Assembly (NCBI GenBank): GCA_003999685.1
Contig: CP021225.1
Coordinates: forward strand, 868,001 to 932,000
Length of the DNA: 64,000 nucleotides
Direction of reading: 5' to 3'
From: Taiwanofungus camphoratus
Taxonomy: Eukaryota; Basidiomycota; Agaricomycetes; Polyporales; Taiwanofungaceae
Part shown: positions 10,016 to 24,833 of the stretch, piece by piece
Layout: each line of letters begins with the position of its first letter
How positions within the stretch are numbered: the first letter of the stretch is position 1
The notes under the pieces: generated by a model
What the model was told of the DNA's origin: nothing
Seen by the model: the letters and a program-made list of their open reading frames with translations, nothing else
Database searches by the model: none
Program-made: the position numbers and the translations under genes

Positions 10016-13000
10016 ATGAAGTTCGGGCGCAAAATCACAGTGCGTCTTTCTGACCTCAAAACGTTCATTCCGTTGCTCAGCCTCACTCTATTTGGCAGAA
10101 CGACCTGTATAACGAATGGCGGCCGTTTTACATCAATTACAATCTTCTTAAGCGAGAATTGAAGGTGAATTTGTCTGCTTTTTTCTCACATGATTTAATC
10201 CTCAGCGTCACACCTTCCGAACCTCGGTCATGTTTTCCAGGCGCGAACGACCTCTCGCAACTGGACAGACGATGATGAGCGCGAGTTCACCGCCATGTTG
10301 GAGCGAGAGCTCGACAAAATCCATGATTTTCAGAAGGCGAAGGTGAGTAGTATGCCATTGTCCCACTGGCATACCTGAGTTGCTTTCTGCATCTGTGTCA
10401 CAGACATCAGAGCTGTCAAGCCGGATCAAGGACGCGGAGCGCGCTGTGAAACGCCTGGTCACAACTGAGTACGTCGATGGACATCACGCCGACGCGAGCA
10501 CCCCCACGGACCCAGAGGCGGGACAGCAACGGCAGCCCACAGTTGACCAGGATGCAGGCTCAGACGATGACGATAGTGACGATGACGACGATGCAATGTC
10601 AGTTGACGCGCTGGAGGACCAATTCTTACTGCTGGAGGAAGAGGTTGCCACGCTTGTTGCAGACGTCCACGACCTTGCTTTGTATACCAAACTCAACATT
10701 ACAGGCTTCATGAAGATTCTGAAGGTGCGGCGTCCTCAATTCTCCACATGCATGCAAATTTCTGATGGTCACACGACCAACTCTCTCGCTCAACACAGAA
10801 ACACGACGTAAGTATTATTGTCCTATCGTAACTCTAATGAGACATAGGGCGCTGAGGATTCAACCTGCGGCTCCAGAAACAAACGAACCGCTCGCTCAAG
10901 TCGACCTTCATCCAAGAATACCTGGAGAAGCGCCCTTTTTACAAGTATAATTGGGATGGACTCATCGTCAAGCTCTCCAAGCTATACGATCTCGTCCGCA
11001 CGCGTGGCCACCCTGTCCAAGGTGATGCTAGTGCAGGTGGAAACCAAAGTGCATTCGTTAGGCAGACGACCAAGTATTGGGTGCGTAAGGAGTGTGGCAA
11101 TGTTGCGCCTTGTATTGGCGCGCAAGTACTGATGAAAAGCCACATAGGTACATCCAGACAATCTGGTGCATCTGAAGCTAGCGATCTTGCGGCATTTGCC
11201 CGTTCTCGGTATGCCTGCCCTTTCGATTACACAGATAGACGCCGATCCTGAATTCGAAATTGATGTTTGCCAGTGTTCAATCCGGATAAAGAGTTTGAGC
11301 CGAAAGATGCAGGTTAGCGGCAATGAATATCATCATTGAAATGTACTGATGAGATGTTTCTAGCGATCACGTCTGTGTATTTCGATAATGAGGACCTGGA
11401 GCTCTACCTAGGTCGTCTTGAGAAGACCGAGGGTGCAGAGGCCATCCGACTTCGCTGGTATGGTGATACCGACGTCAAGACAGTCAGTGTCTCTTACATC
11501 GCATCAGCACATCAGCTGATCTCAGTGGATTTTGCGCATTGCATATTTGCAGATCTTCGTCGAGCGGAAGACGCATCGTGAGGACTGGACGGGAGAGAAA
11601 TCAGTCAAGGCGCGCTTTCCGATCAAGGAGCACCTTGTGAATGCATTCCTGCGTGGAGACTACACTATGGACGACGAATTCCAAGGACTCGTGGTGAAGG
11701 GTAAGAAAAGTCAGCAGGAGGTGGACTCCATGATACAGCTCGCGAACGAGGTGCAGTATGCGATACTCACGAAGAGGCTACAACCTGGTAAGCTCCTTCG
11801 ACCAGTATCTTGTCTGTAACAGCGATGGATCTATACCGGTGTTTGATAGTGATGCGTACGTTTTATAACCGGACCGCCTTCCAGCTCCCAGGGGACGCGC
11901 GTGTGCGTATATCCCTGGACACGGAGCTGACGATGATTCGCGAGGACAATTGGGATGGTTGCGTGCGCTCAGGGGATAACTGGCGGCGCACGGATATTGG
12001 CATAGACCATCCGTTCGAACAATTATCTCTCGAAGATAAGGAATTGTTCAAGTTCGTGGTTCTTCGTTCTCACACACGTGCTGTTCGATGAGACATTCTA
12101 ATTGCAAACATGACGTTCAGGTATGGCGTGCTCGAGGTTAAATTACAGACACAGTATGGGCAGGAGCCTCCGCAGTGGGTGACTGACCTTGTTTCGTCAC
12201 ATCTTGTGGAAGCAGTGCCTAAGGTACGATTTTCTTCCATACCGATCAAAATAAATGCTGATGGATATTCTCCGTCCTATAGTTCAGGTATGTATCCTTA
12301 AGTGGGAGCGACAAACGTCTTTTCTAAGCACCTGAAGTAGTAAATTCATTCACGGCTGCGCCACACTCCTTCCCCATCGAGTCGATCTTGTGCCGTTTTG
12401 GCTCCCCCAGAGTAAGGCAGCCCTTCACGATCAGCCACATCCGATGATTAACATTTCCCTATTTAAGTGGACACTGATATCCTGAAGCCGGATACCGGTG
12501 CTCTCACCATTGAACGTCCCATGCACGTTTCGTCTAAGGGCACTTCAGCTTCGGAGCAACGGTCTTCGGGTGTCACAACACCTGAGAACGTTCGCGTTGC
12601 CTACACAGAGCCGCTTTCCGAGGGTGAAGAGGATGAAGAGAGAGAATTGCTACCAGGTAAGCTACATTGCCCTTTTCTGACCTGCTTGTTGTATAAAGTA
12701 CTCAACGTCCACTAGCCAAGGATGAGGGCCAGCGCACAGGACTATCCAAGGACGACGTGGACAAAGCTGTCGCCTTCCGTGAGAAGTCACTCAAGCAGCA
12801 GAGCGAGAGTCAAAAGACTCAGTCGGTCATCTCCAAGGTCCGTGACACAGATGCCGAAGAGAACGGCGACGGAGATGCGGATGTGGACACCGATGGAGAA
12901 TATGAAGAGGCCGATGAGCGCACGCCGTTTTTGAGGGCTCGTAGGGCTTCAAATAAGGTGGGAGTGACGCGGGAAGACGCGCCGCGTGCGCTCTCCATCG

Positions 13001-13609
13001 ATCCCCTTGCTCCGTCATCTGCGTTCGATGAGACCTTGCGCGACCGATTGCGAGAAGATGCAGAGCGTCAGCAGCAGGTCGACGATGCTGTTGATGATGA
13101 GGAGGAGGAAGAGCCTCTCATGGAAGGTACATCAGGCTTAACACGACGGGATAGCGAGCGATTGCTGGAGCGCAACTGGCGAGCACCGCCGGGAAAGCGA
13201 ATTGCGGTGCCTGTCCGTGTCGAGCCGAAGGTGTATTTTGCAGCTGAGCGGACGTTCCTAGTGCGTTTCTCTACTCGGTCTTTTCGTTGTGATGATAATG
13301 CTGACTATCATATGTTAGAAATGGCTGCACATTGCAATCTATATTGGCACGATCGCGACTACTCTCTTGAACTTCGTACCTCCTGGAGACACAGTTGGGC
13401 TCGTCAGCGCCGGGCTTTTCACTCTTGCTGCACTGGTCGCAATTGCATATTCTGCTGTAATCTTTGTCTACCGTGCGCTGCATTTGCGCAAGCGCCGTGC
13501 CGAAGGGATGTACTACGACAAATACGGACCGTCAGTGTTGTCGTTTTTCTTACTCGGTGCTTTGGCGACGAATATTGGCTTGAGGATGAGGGAGATGGCG
13601 AATGATTAG
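10016..13609 (+). CDS. VTC4: Vacuolar transporter chaperone 4 (SPX-VTC polyphosphate polymerase)
   Basis: Seventeen exons: 10016-10039, 10099-10164, 10241-10342, 10404-10724, 10799-10807, 10877-11080, 11148-11208, 11274-11312, 11364-11482, 11553-11787, 11850-12051, 12121-12223, 12283-12287, 12341-12411, 12468-12656, 12716-13260, 13319-13609; 861 residues. The N-terminal SPX domain (MKFGRKI, then [14 protein letters not shown]) senses inositol pyrophosphates. The catalytic VTC domain follows, with [22 protein letters not shown] and [10 protein letters not shown]. Then comes an acidic linker and a three-helix DUF202-type membrane domain at the C-terminus. VTC4 makes polyphosphate from ATP and feeds it into the vacuole. 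Two exons are only 9 and 5 nt, and both encode residues of conserved motifs (KHD, and the FS of FSKF). The acidic loop in the SPX domain is longer than I expect for yeast. Confidence 0.95.
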
Positions 13610-14243
13610 CCTGGGACTTGTCCTGAATTCCCAAGTTTCCGGTAAAAGCTTCATACATCAGTCTACCTTGTCCCGTTGCTACGCTCGTACTATACATGTG
13701 ATTCCTTGCAATTGATAGCACCTCCCATGTAGCATACTTATGCATGACTTTTGAGGAGTACTTAGACATATCCATCAAGACTCGAGTATCGGCATATCCG
13801 AAGGAAGTTCCCGAGTATTCCAAATATGTGAAGTCTTGACATCTGTCACGTGGATGATATCCAGTTTTCTTCCACGTCCCTTCGACCTCGACTTTTTCTT
13901 TCATGTTTTTGATGCTTTGAAGTGGTATGTGTTCTCTTCAATTTTGTATTTCTGCTCAGCTTGCTTCACATGATGTTTACACAAAAACTTATCTACATTG
14001 TCTGATTGGGCTTCCCCAAGCTTGACGACCATTTTAAGACTGACTTCTCGTGGTTCATTCTTATTTGACATGACCGGCTGACGACATACTCTCCTAGGTG
14101 TATACGCAACATATTCAGCTGCATCGTGGGTGGTGCCCAGTTGTGTGCGATTCGCTATTGAGCTGTGTACCACGTATCCTCGTTCCATGTTCGAGGCGGG
14201 CACGAGGGACTAATGTCTTTCATTCCTGTAGTAGCACTATATT
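13610..14243. other. Intergenic region VTC4-RCM1
   Basis: 634 nt carrying the 3' UTR of VTC4 and the promoter of RCM1, which run in the same direction. No other feature seen. Confidence 0.4.
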
Positions 14244-16116
14244 ATGAATTTTTACTTCGCATCTGCTCAAGTGCTTGACAAACTGGACGCAAAACAAGGT
14301 TCCATCAAAGGCATCATTGCAAACATTCAGGAGAAAGACAGGAAGAGAACTGCTGCATTGGTCATTGAGACGCTCAAATGTAAGACTCGATGCTGCATGT
14401 CACAGTCGAACAGCCTTCGATGTTGGATGAGCAGATAAACCTGTGTTATCTGAAGTCATAGATGTTGCCAATCTGTTGAAAGACGAGCGGAAAATCAAGT
14501 CAAAGAATTTGGCTCTAGTGCTCGTTCATGACCTTCTGTTGGCAAACGGAATACAGGCTGGAGATGGACCAGTTAAAAAAGCCGTCCTACGACATAAAGC
14601 AAGACTTCACAGCGAGTTCCAGAGGATTAAGATCAAACGTGGAGTGAAGTCGGCAACTGAACTCGCACAGAATGAAGATTCACGAGCAGGTGTGTCGATC
14701 TTGTCGATCCCGTCCAGCGTTTGTGTATGACATCATTTCAGCTTTGATTCCACGTTATGTTCGAGTAAACACTACATGTTGGACAATGGATGAAGCCATC
14801 CAGACCTTCTCCTCTCGAGGGTTCGTAGCGACCGGACCTTTCGAAACAAAGTGCGTCCACTTCGAGCTTCCCGGCCAATTCTTCACTGAACCTTCTCTTG
14901 CAGTAAAGGATTTGCGCAAGATGAACATATCCCTGATCTGCTCGCTTTCAATCCGCAGGTGCAATTAGTGGATGACCCATTACATAGGGCTGGCAAGATC
15001 ATTCTCCAAGACAAGGCATCATGTTTCCCCGCATATGTGTTGTCTCCTCCCACTGGAGATGACTCCTGTGTAATTGATGCCACGGCTGCACCGGGAAACA
15101 AAACCTCTCATCTCTGCGCGCTGATGGGCAATCGGGGAAAGGTAGACGAGTACCACATCCCAATCATTGATGTAACCAATTGATCATCCACTGACATGTT
15201 ATTATCAGCTCTTCGCGTTTGAACGTGATCGAAAGCGATTCTCAACTTTGAAAATGATGCTGTCAAAGGCACAATGCCGAAATGTTGAGCCAGTCAACGC
15301 AGACTTTTTAACAATTTCTCCAGACGAATTAAAGTATAGCACTGTAACACACATGTGAGCTCGACTACAGACTTCATCGGCACTGACTGAGCAAGTACAG
15401 CCTTCTTGATCCGTCATGTAGTGGCTCAGGCATTGTGAATCGTTTAGACCACCTCCTTGAAACCGGTAAGGGCTGTGTTCGTCATAATGGATTGATTACG
15501 GAAGTCGACCACAGAAGTCGAGAATGACGGAGAACAAGACCGTCTGAACAGACTAGCTGTTTTCCAGTTGCTTATGATTAGACACGCAATGAAATGTGGG
15601 TTTCTCGTATGTGTTGGCGCTCCCAGTATGTTAACTCAGTTGCCATTCACTGCAGTCCCCTCAGTGAAAAGAATCGTATACTCAACGTGTAGTATCCATG
15701 CGACCGAGAATGAGCACGTCGTTCGGCAGGCCTTGAAGACCGAGGAGGCTCTGAACGGGCGTTTTACACTAGCGTCACCAAGTCAGGTGCTACCGCATTG
15801 GAAGCGACGAGGTTTGACCGAAGAGATGGATGACGCGGGTAGGCTATCTGACGGCTTCACATCTTCCCAGGACTGATCTGGTCGAATAGCTGATGCCTTG
15901 TCGCTTGTACGATGCGCTCCTGGTGAAGACGCTACAAACGGCTTCTTCGTCAGCCTGTTCGTTAGAGCGGATCTACGAGAAGACGATGCACGTTCAAGAG
16001 TGACAAGGCATCTAAAGAGAAAAGACGGCGATAGGAGTGACATTGAAGAGACAAGGACAACATCAGGAGAAACGAAGCGCCGGAAAAAGAAACCGAAGAA
16101 AACGGTGATGTCGTGA
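14244..16116 (+). CDS. RCM1: 25S rRNA (cytosine-C5)-methyltransferase, NSUN5/Rcm1 type
   Basis: Exons 14244-14379, 14435-14689, 14742-14850, 14904-15141, 15209-15354, 15401-15465, 15515-15595, 15656-15838, 15890-16116; 479 residues. The N-terminal region (KLDAKQGSIKGI) is typical of NSUN5/Rcm1. The Rossmann-fold SAM domain contains DATAAPGNKTSHLCALM (motif I), ILLDPSCSGSG (motif IV, Cys about 301) and YSTCSIHATENE (motif VI, Cys about 355). The two cysteines form the RNA:m5C methyltransferase catalytic pair. The PSC-S form of motif IV is what separates this branch from the PC motif of Nop2. The Lys/Arg-rich C-terminus suits nucleolar targeting. The orthologue methylates helix 70 of the large-subunit rRNA. 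It converges on the BBP gene, 346 nt apart. Confidence 0.93.
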
Positions 16117-16462
16117 CAGTCTGTATTCTGGGGTATATACCTTCAATACAATCTGAACGTTATCACACTTCTCGAATTCGTTCGGGTTACAAATGCTATA
16201 GTTAGAAGTATCGTGAGCTACATCTCAAATGAATAATGAGGCCGCTGGCCTCCTGATCAGGATGCCGATGGTCAGTTACGTTCGAATACAAACCCATTCC
16301 ATCAGACGTCCAATCAGGGGAGGTAAGTTGGTTGACATCTGCTGCGGCCGCATAAGTGTGTGAAAGGAATATCGGAAACCGAATATTACGGTCTGAGCTG
16401 GTGAGAAAGCTTGAGAAGTCGCGCGAAAGTGATATTACCGAGCGCTACAATGTGAAAGCGAA
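16117..16462. other. Convergent 3' intergenic region
   Basis: 346 nt between the RCM1 (+) and BBP (-) stop codons. Nothing was recognised apart from presumed overlapping 3' UTRs. Confidence 0.4.
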
Positions 16463-18333
16463 TTAATGCGATGGTGTACCGCTCTGCTGCTGGGAATACT
16501 GATTTTGATAATATTGCGCATAGCTGGCAGTATAATCCTGAGATTGTTGGTAGTATCCGGTGCCTTGACCGTAGCCAGCTTGGCCTCCCCATTGCTGCGC
16601 TGGAGCAGAGGCACCGGGATAACCGCCAGAATAACCTGCATAAGGAGTTTGAGGAGGCCGGAAGCCATTGCTCTGTTGGTTAGTGCCCATATTATTGCTC
16701 TGCCAGACCTCGGGACGACGCCAAGGAGGGATATTCGATCCGCCTGCGGTAATGTCGTGTCCGGCAGAACCTGCCCACGGCGTTTTGCCGCTATCTCCAC
16801 CCGGTCCTTTGCCGCCCTCGCCGAGTTCTGCCATGAGACTGGCATACTCTGAGTCGAAACCACCTTTCGCCACGGGAGGAGGTGCGCTATGAATAGCATT
16901 AGGATCTCTGTTGACTGTACAATCACGCGCCATATGCCCAGCACTACCGCATACGCGGCAGATAATGTTCGCCGTAAAGTTGCGTTGCTCCGGACAATCG
17001 TACTTGCGATGACCGACACCACCACAATTCTGGCAAATCTGATTTTCGTCGTCACGTAAGGTTCCATTGAGAGCGGCGAGCTCGCGAAGCTGGTTGCGTT
17101 TGTGGTCATTCTGTCCCTCGGGCGTGGAAGCAGCCTAAACAATGGTCAGTGTCTGCAACAAAGTCGTGGTTATCGAAATGCGGTACATACCGTTTCGATA
17201 ACTTTGTTGATCAATCTGACGCAAGTAGCAACTTTCTCGTCTGATTCAGCAGTAACAAGACAATGAAGATCTTCCTCTGCATCTTCGGCATACTGTTCAG
17301 GTCTAGCTTTGCCTTCCTTGACACTTCCCTTTCCTCTGATGCTAATCTTCGCACCGCTGTCCCTCTCCATCTTCTTCAAGCTGTTACCACGGGGTCCAAC
17401 GAGCAAACCAAAAAAGTTAATTTCTGGGAATTCTTTGACAGGAATGTAGACCTTCTCAGAGGGACGCTGAGATCGCTTCTGCTGATGGTATTCGACAGGA
17501 GGTCGGAAGTTGGGATCATTTTTCATGGCGCGATCGACAAGCTTGATGCGTTCATCCTCTAATTTTTTGCGGTAACGAACTTCTCGTGTGTTGGTACGGC
17601 GACCATGAGCATCATACGTAGGAGGAGGGGACGGAGATCTGTACAACGTTCAGTATTTTTCAAGACCACGTACGCGCATATACTGATCTTAGACGCACCG
17701 TTCTCGTTCAGGAGGCACGAAGTCATTCAACCTCAGCTTGCGATTAATTTCTTCTAACCTAAGATGGATGGCATAATTGTCAAGATGAGCCTGTGAGACG
17801 CCATTGGCAGAGATGGCGGTGGGCAATCCAGGAATTTCAGTCTTAGCATCACCCCAGCGACTACGGCGCTTGCGGGGTGCATTAGGATCAGCTAGAATAA
17901 AAGATTGTGATTTTAAGAGTCAAGTTAGTATATGAAAAGCGTCAGTAGATTAGTATGAGTTGCGAGGTCATGCACGCAAGATGTGTCATTTAGTTCAACA
18001 ATCTGCAGTAACATGAAGGGGCAGAAGATCCCCACGGGTGAGTCCTCGTTCAACACGTCAGGCTTACCTGATGTATTATTGTTCGATGCTGGAGATTCTC
18101 CTCGATCATATCTAGAGCTTTCTTTTTCATCGCGCGGAGGAGGACGGGGATATGCAGAAGGGGAAGGTTGGGCGAGCTGAGGAGGAGCAGCGTCTTCCAC
18201 TGGCGCGGGGCCAAACCGACGGCGGTTGCCCAATGGCGCTGCAACGGTGTTTCAGAGGGAGGGAACTTGGAGAAAAAACATTCTACTCACTGTCATTTGT
18301 ACCTGTTACCTCTCGAGTAGCGGGTCTCCACAT
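16463..18333 (-). CDS. BBP: Branchpoint-binding protein (SF1 homologue)
   Basis: Exons (minus): 18333-18291, 18238-18068, 17891-17699, 17638-17191, 17134-16463; 508 residues. The N-terminus [14 protein letters not shown] is followed by a Pro-rich segment and the basic patch RKRRSRWGD, the U2AF65-binding ULM-like region. The KH-QUA2 domain follows ([19 protein letters not shown], with an upstream helical SYDA-like segment). Two CCHC zinc knuckles ([14 protein letters not shown] and [14 protein letters not shown]) and a Gly/Gln/Tyr-rich tail complete it. This protein reads the branch-point sequence (TACTAAC type) in the commitment complex, which matters in a genome so dense in short introns. 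Intron 2 (17892-18067) is 176 nt, longer than average. Confidence 0.95.
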
Positions 18334-18576
18334 ATCGAAAAACAAGAACGATGAGCAGAGAAAACAAGAAATGGCAAGCGTTGATGACTGATTCGGGTCA
18401 AGATGAATTTGCGACCCTTGCTGAGTTGGGGAGTTGTTTTGAACCCCGCTCCGGGGAGCTGTGGCGGGACGCTGACAGTCTGCGCTCCTGCTCTGCACTA
18501 CACCTTCCACCGCCTAGTCTCTTTATCTTTCAAGGTATTGATTGCAGGTCTTCTTTCTACTTGATACTGGCAAGCG
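18334..18576. promoter_or_regulatory. Short bidirectional promoter BBP/SSL2
   Basis: 243 nt separate the start codons of BBP (-) and SSL2 (+), so the two housekeeping genes must share a compact divergent promoter. It includes a polypyrimidine stretch near 18500-18535 just upstream of SSL2. No canonical TATA box was seen. Confidence 0.6.
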
Positions 18577-21936
<3,360 letters not shown>

Positions 21937-22417
21937 GCGCGTCCATGCCATCGTCGTCCGCCCGCGGTGCCGATGTAGATGTTGCACAGGCGCTTACATA
22001 CTGTATTCTTGTAATCTTGTAATTTATTTCTGCGAGTGGACTGCCTGATTAAATGCACGGCCAAGGGGGCACGCTAATGGCCGACGAGTGTCGAGACCTA
22101 GGGCCTTGCTTCGAGGAACGCGAAGTCAGTGAGGGCATTCGTGGGTGTAGTGCGCAAAGGCATCTGCAAAGCCTAACGGATTGGATTCCGGGGGGAAAGA
22201 ATCGCCGTGATGAAAGAGGCACAGGCGTTGCGCTATCACAGGGAGGCTCACCACTGATCAGGAAAGCGAGATATCAGCGGAGTGGGTGATAAGTTTGAGT
22301 GGTATGGGTTGACCTAAATCAATCCGTTCAACACCGTTTCTCTATCGCCGTTTTGGGGAACTTGCTCACTTCGTGTTGCGAGTGATATATAGTATACATT
22401 CATGAGTTCCGGAATTC

Positions 22418-23230
22418 CTAGAGCTGTTGAGCACATGCGGTGTAGCAGCGTCTGAAGACCATCACCAAGCAGACGCTTTGAGCGCCTCCACCCGAATGAA
22501 ACGGCAAAAAAATAATTTTACAATGAAAGCTTGTAAATGGATTACTTTTGGAAATGGCAGAAAGTTTACGGAGACAAGAACGACGTCCGATTCGGATCAC
22601 GCTGTGGATCACTGCACCGCCACACTCAAATTGCAGCGGCAGCGGTTCAAATGGCTGCAAGACCTGTCGAAGATATCGGATCGGATGCTGGTAAAAAAAT
22701 GATGACCGTCCATATGCAGCCAGGCTTGAAAATGCAAGGAAGGAACCAGGCCCTTCGGTCGGGCTGTCATCTATACTTATGTTTATACAGTCAGCCTGAG
22801 ACGCCAGTTGATGAAGGGCATGCACGAGGCATGGCGAATCCGTCAATGGCAGTATCGGATTTCTGCATCCCGGTGGGCCGGTATTCGTGATGTAGCAAAA
22901 TTGCACCGTACTGCTGCAATTCATGTTTGCGCAGGGCAACTCACGGCATGTCGAATACTTGTTTGAGTAGACGGACGTGAGGCACTGGCACGTGATGAGC
23001 CGGCCACAGTCGCGGATCACCCGGAGCCTGGGGACTGCCGCTGTAATTCCGACGTTGCCCATGTGGGGTCGCGCGCGAGAAGGCAGCGAGGTCATTGCGG
23101 TATCTGGCGCTGTGGTGAGAGGGAAAATGAGGAACGTTGAGGAGGAAAGGCTGGGGGCGCAAGTGGCGACGGGAGAGGGGTGACCGGGCCAGGTGTGCGC
23201 GTACCGGCGGCAGAGAATGCGGGGAATCAT
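22418..23230 (-). other. Long open frame, doubtful gene
   Basis: 270 codons without a stop on the minus strand. The middle portion is cysteine-richer than chance (ITCQCL, CRELPC, NCSSTVQFC), but the ends look like random translation. An overlapping minus frame starting near 23402 begins with a leucine-rich, signal-peptide-like stretch that could be spliced to it. I recognise no domain. It could be an orphan secreted protein or a chance frame; expression data would decide. Confidence 0.15.
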
Positions 23231-23638
23231 CGCATCGCATCACATGAGCGGGCACACTAGCACTGCAAGGAAGCTGGAGAGGAAGATTCGCAGAGATCGG
23301 AGAGCGAGGACGCGACACGCGTGCAGCGCGTGCTACTACGCGGTCGATGAGAAGAAGCAGCAGTAAGAAGGATGGAAGACGAGTCAAGTACATAGCAGGC
23401 ACACTCCGGGTGCATTGCTGGTGAGACGCCAGAACCGGTCGGCGACGAGACTTTCTCTTGACGACGCCGTCACAACGGGCTTGAGAAGATTCTTGCCTCG
23501 GTCAGGCCACTCTGGCCCACCCGCATGCGCTGATCGACGCGCCAAACAACAGAGATGACCGCCTCAACTTGTGTGTGTGTTGGCGCGTCTATATCTGTCA
23601 CATGCATCTTGAACACCAACTCCTTCCTCCCCCTCCCT

Positions 23639-23663
23639 TCTCCTCCTCCTCCTCCTCCTCCTC
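23639..23663 (+). repeat. (TCC)n microsatellite in probable bZIP 5' UTR
   Basis: A run of CTC/TCC triplets followed by a T-rich stretch, about 75 nt upstream of the bZIP start codon. Pyrimidine tracts in this position are common in fungal promoters and leaders. Confidence 0.8.
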
Positions 23664-23735
23664 TTCTTTTTTTCTTTTTGTTATACGCCCACTTGCGGCC
23701 ATCGGCCATCAGCCCCGAGCCACTCCCTCTCGCTC

Positions 23736-24833
23736 ATGTCATCCAAGCGCGGTCGCAAGCGCAATGATAATCTCCCCCCAAATCGCGCACGCGATGTACA
23801 GAGAGCGTTTCGAGCCCGGCGCGCAGCACATCTCGAGGTAATGTCCCCGCCCCTTAGCTCAGTGGCCTGGACATCGCCTTCATCTCACCGATCTCTCTTT
23901 GTCCAGGCTTTGGAACAGCGAGTGGCAGAGCTGGAAGAAGAAAACAGCACACTGCGCGCCGCCCTCAGCCTCCCCCCTGCCAATCGGCCGGCGCTGGGTA
24001 AAGGTCCGACGGGAAAAGACAAGCCAAAATCTCATTCTCAGAGCTTGCAACCTCCCGTGGCCTCGGGCTCAACGCTTCCCCCCATCTCCTCAATACCGCA
24101 ATATTCACCGACGTTGTCCTTGCATTCAGCGAGTCGGACCAACTCGCCGTCTTCGACATCCACGAGGACGCAGTCACTGTCACCGACAGCAATGAACACC
24201 GGGCTTGGCCAAAACCCCCATACACTGCCCAGTATAGGGTCTAATTCATGGGACGAGGATGTGTACATGGGCAAGGAAGGACAAGATCCAGGACCACCGT
24301 CCTCATCCACTCATTATCCGCTAGCGCCGATAGCAGGATCATCGTCGTCCCATGCACATTTGTACGCCCCTTCCCCTTCGCGACAGCCTATAAGCGCGAT
24401 GTATTCGCCCGTCACGCCAAATTACCCTCACACAGCAGACAGACCCATGGGCGGCGACCCGTACTCCGGCTCGGGCATGGGATACTCTGTACGGGATAAC
24501 CGGCGCACGATATCGTTCCCGCAGCACTCGTTTCCGACTCCGAGCCACATGCCCGCCCATCCGTCCCCCGTTTCTGCTATTTCGCCCACCATGCCCCCGC
24601 AGGGCGGGAGCATGTCGATGCAATCGCCTACGTCGTATGCCCATCGGCGGTCGATCACCGAACCGCAGGGCTTCCGCCCAGTCCTTAGTCACCCCCTCCC
24701 GCACATCCGGCTCCCCCAGCCGCCTTCTCAGGGCATGCGCCTGCCCTCTCCCGGCGTGCCTCCCGGAAACCCAGACGCCGTGCATTCAGGGTATGGCATG
24801 AGCGGGGACCGAAGACTCGACCGGATGCACTGA
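23736..24833 (+). CDS. bZIP transcription factor
   Basis: Exons 23736-23837 and 23907-24833; 342 residues when spliced. The basic region RGRKRNDNLPPNRARDVQ plus AFRARRAAHLE is joined to the zipper ALEQRVAELEEENSTLRAAL, with leucine/valine heptads continuing smoothly only if the 69-nt intron is removed. The rest of the protein is a disordered Ser/Pro/His-rich region, presumably transactivating. The intron has GTAATG...TCCAG borders, is a multiple of three and contains no stop codon, so an unspliced mRNA would also be translated, with 23 extra residues between basic region and zipper. It belongs to a basidiomycete bZIP group I recall only as hypothetical; targets unknown. Confidence 0.88.
   Translation: MSSKRGRKRNDNLPPNRARDVQRAFRARRAAHLEVMSPPLSSVAWTSPSSHRSLFVQALEQRVAELEEENSTLRAALSLPPANRPALGKGPTGKDKPKSHSQSLQPPVASGSTLPPISSIPQYSPTLSLHSASRTNSPSSTSTRTQSLSPTAMNTGLGQNPHTLPSIGSNSWDEDVYMGKEGQDPGPPSSSTHYPLAPIAGSSSSHAHLYAPSPSRQPISAMYSPVTPNYPHTADRPMGGDPYSGSGMGYSVRDNRRTISFPQHSFPTPSHMPAHPSPVSAISPTMPPQGGSMSMQSPTSYAHRRSITEPQGFRPVLSHPLPHIRLPQPPSQGMRLPSPGVPPGNPDAVHSGYGMSGDRRLDRMH

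Larger units (their letters stand above)
21937..23735. other. 1.8-kb intergenic region
   Basis: Between SSL2 and the bZIP gene, both on the plus strand. It contains one long minus-strand open frame (described separately) and, near the bZIP gene, a pyrimidine-rich probable 5' UTR. I found no RNA gene or transposon signature. Confidence 0.4.

Noticed and set aside
22941-23402. Minus frame starting with a leucine-rich signal-peptide-like stretch
   Set aside because: The rest is Pro/His/Arg-rich random-looking text and no cysteine pattern of a known effector or hydrophobin appears. Kept only as a doubtful note.
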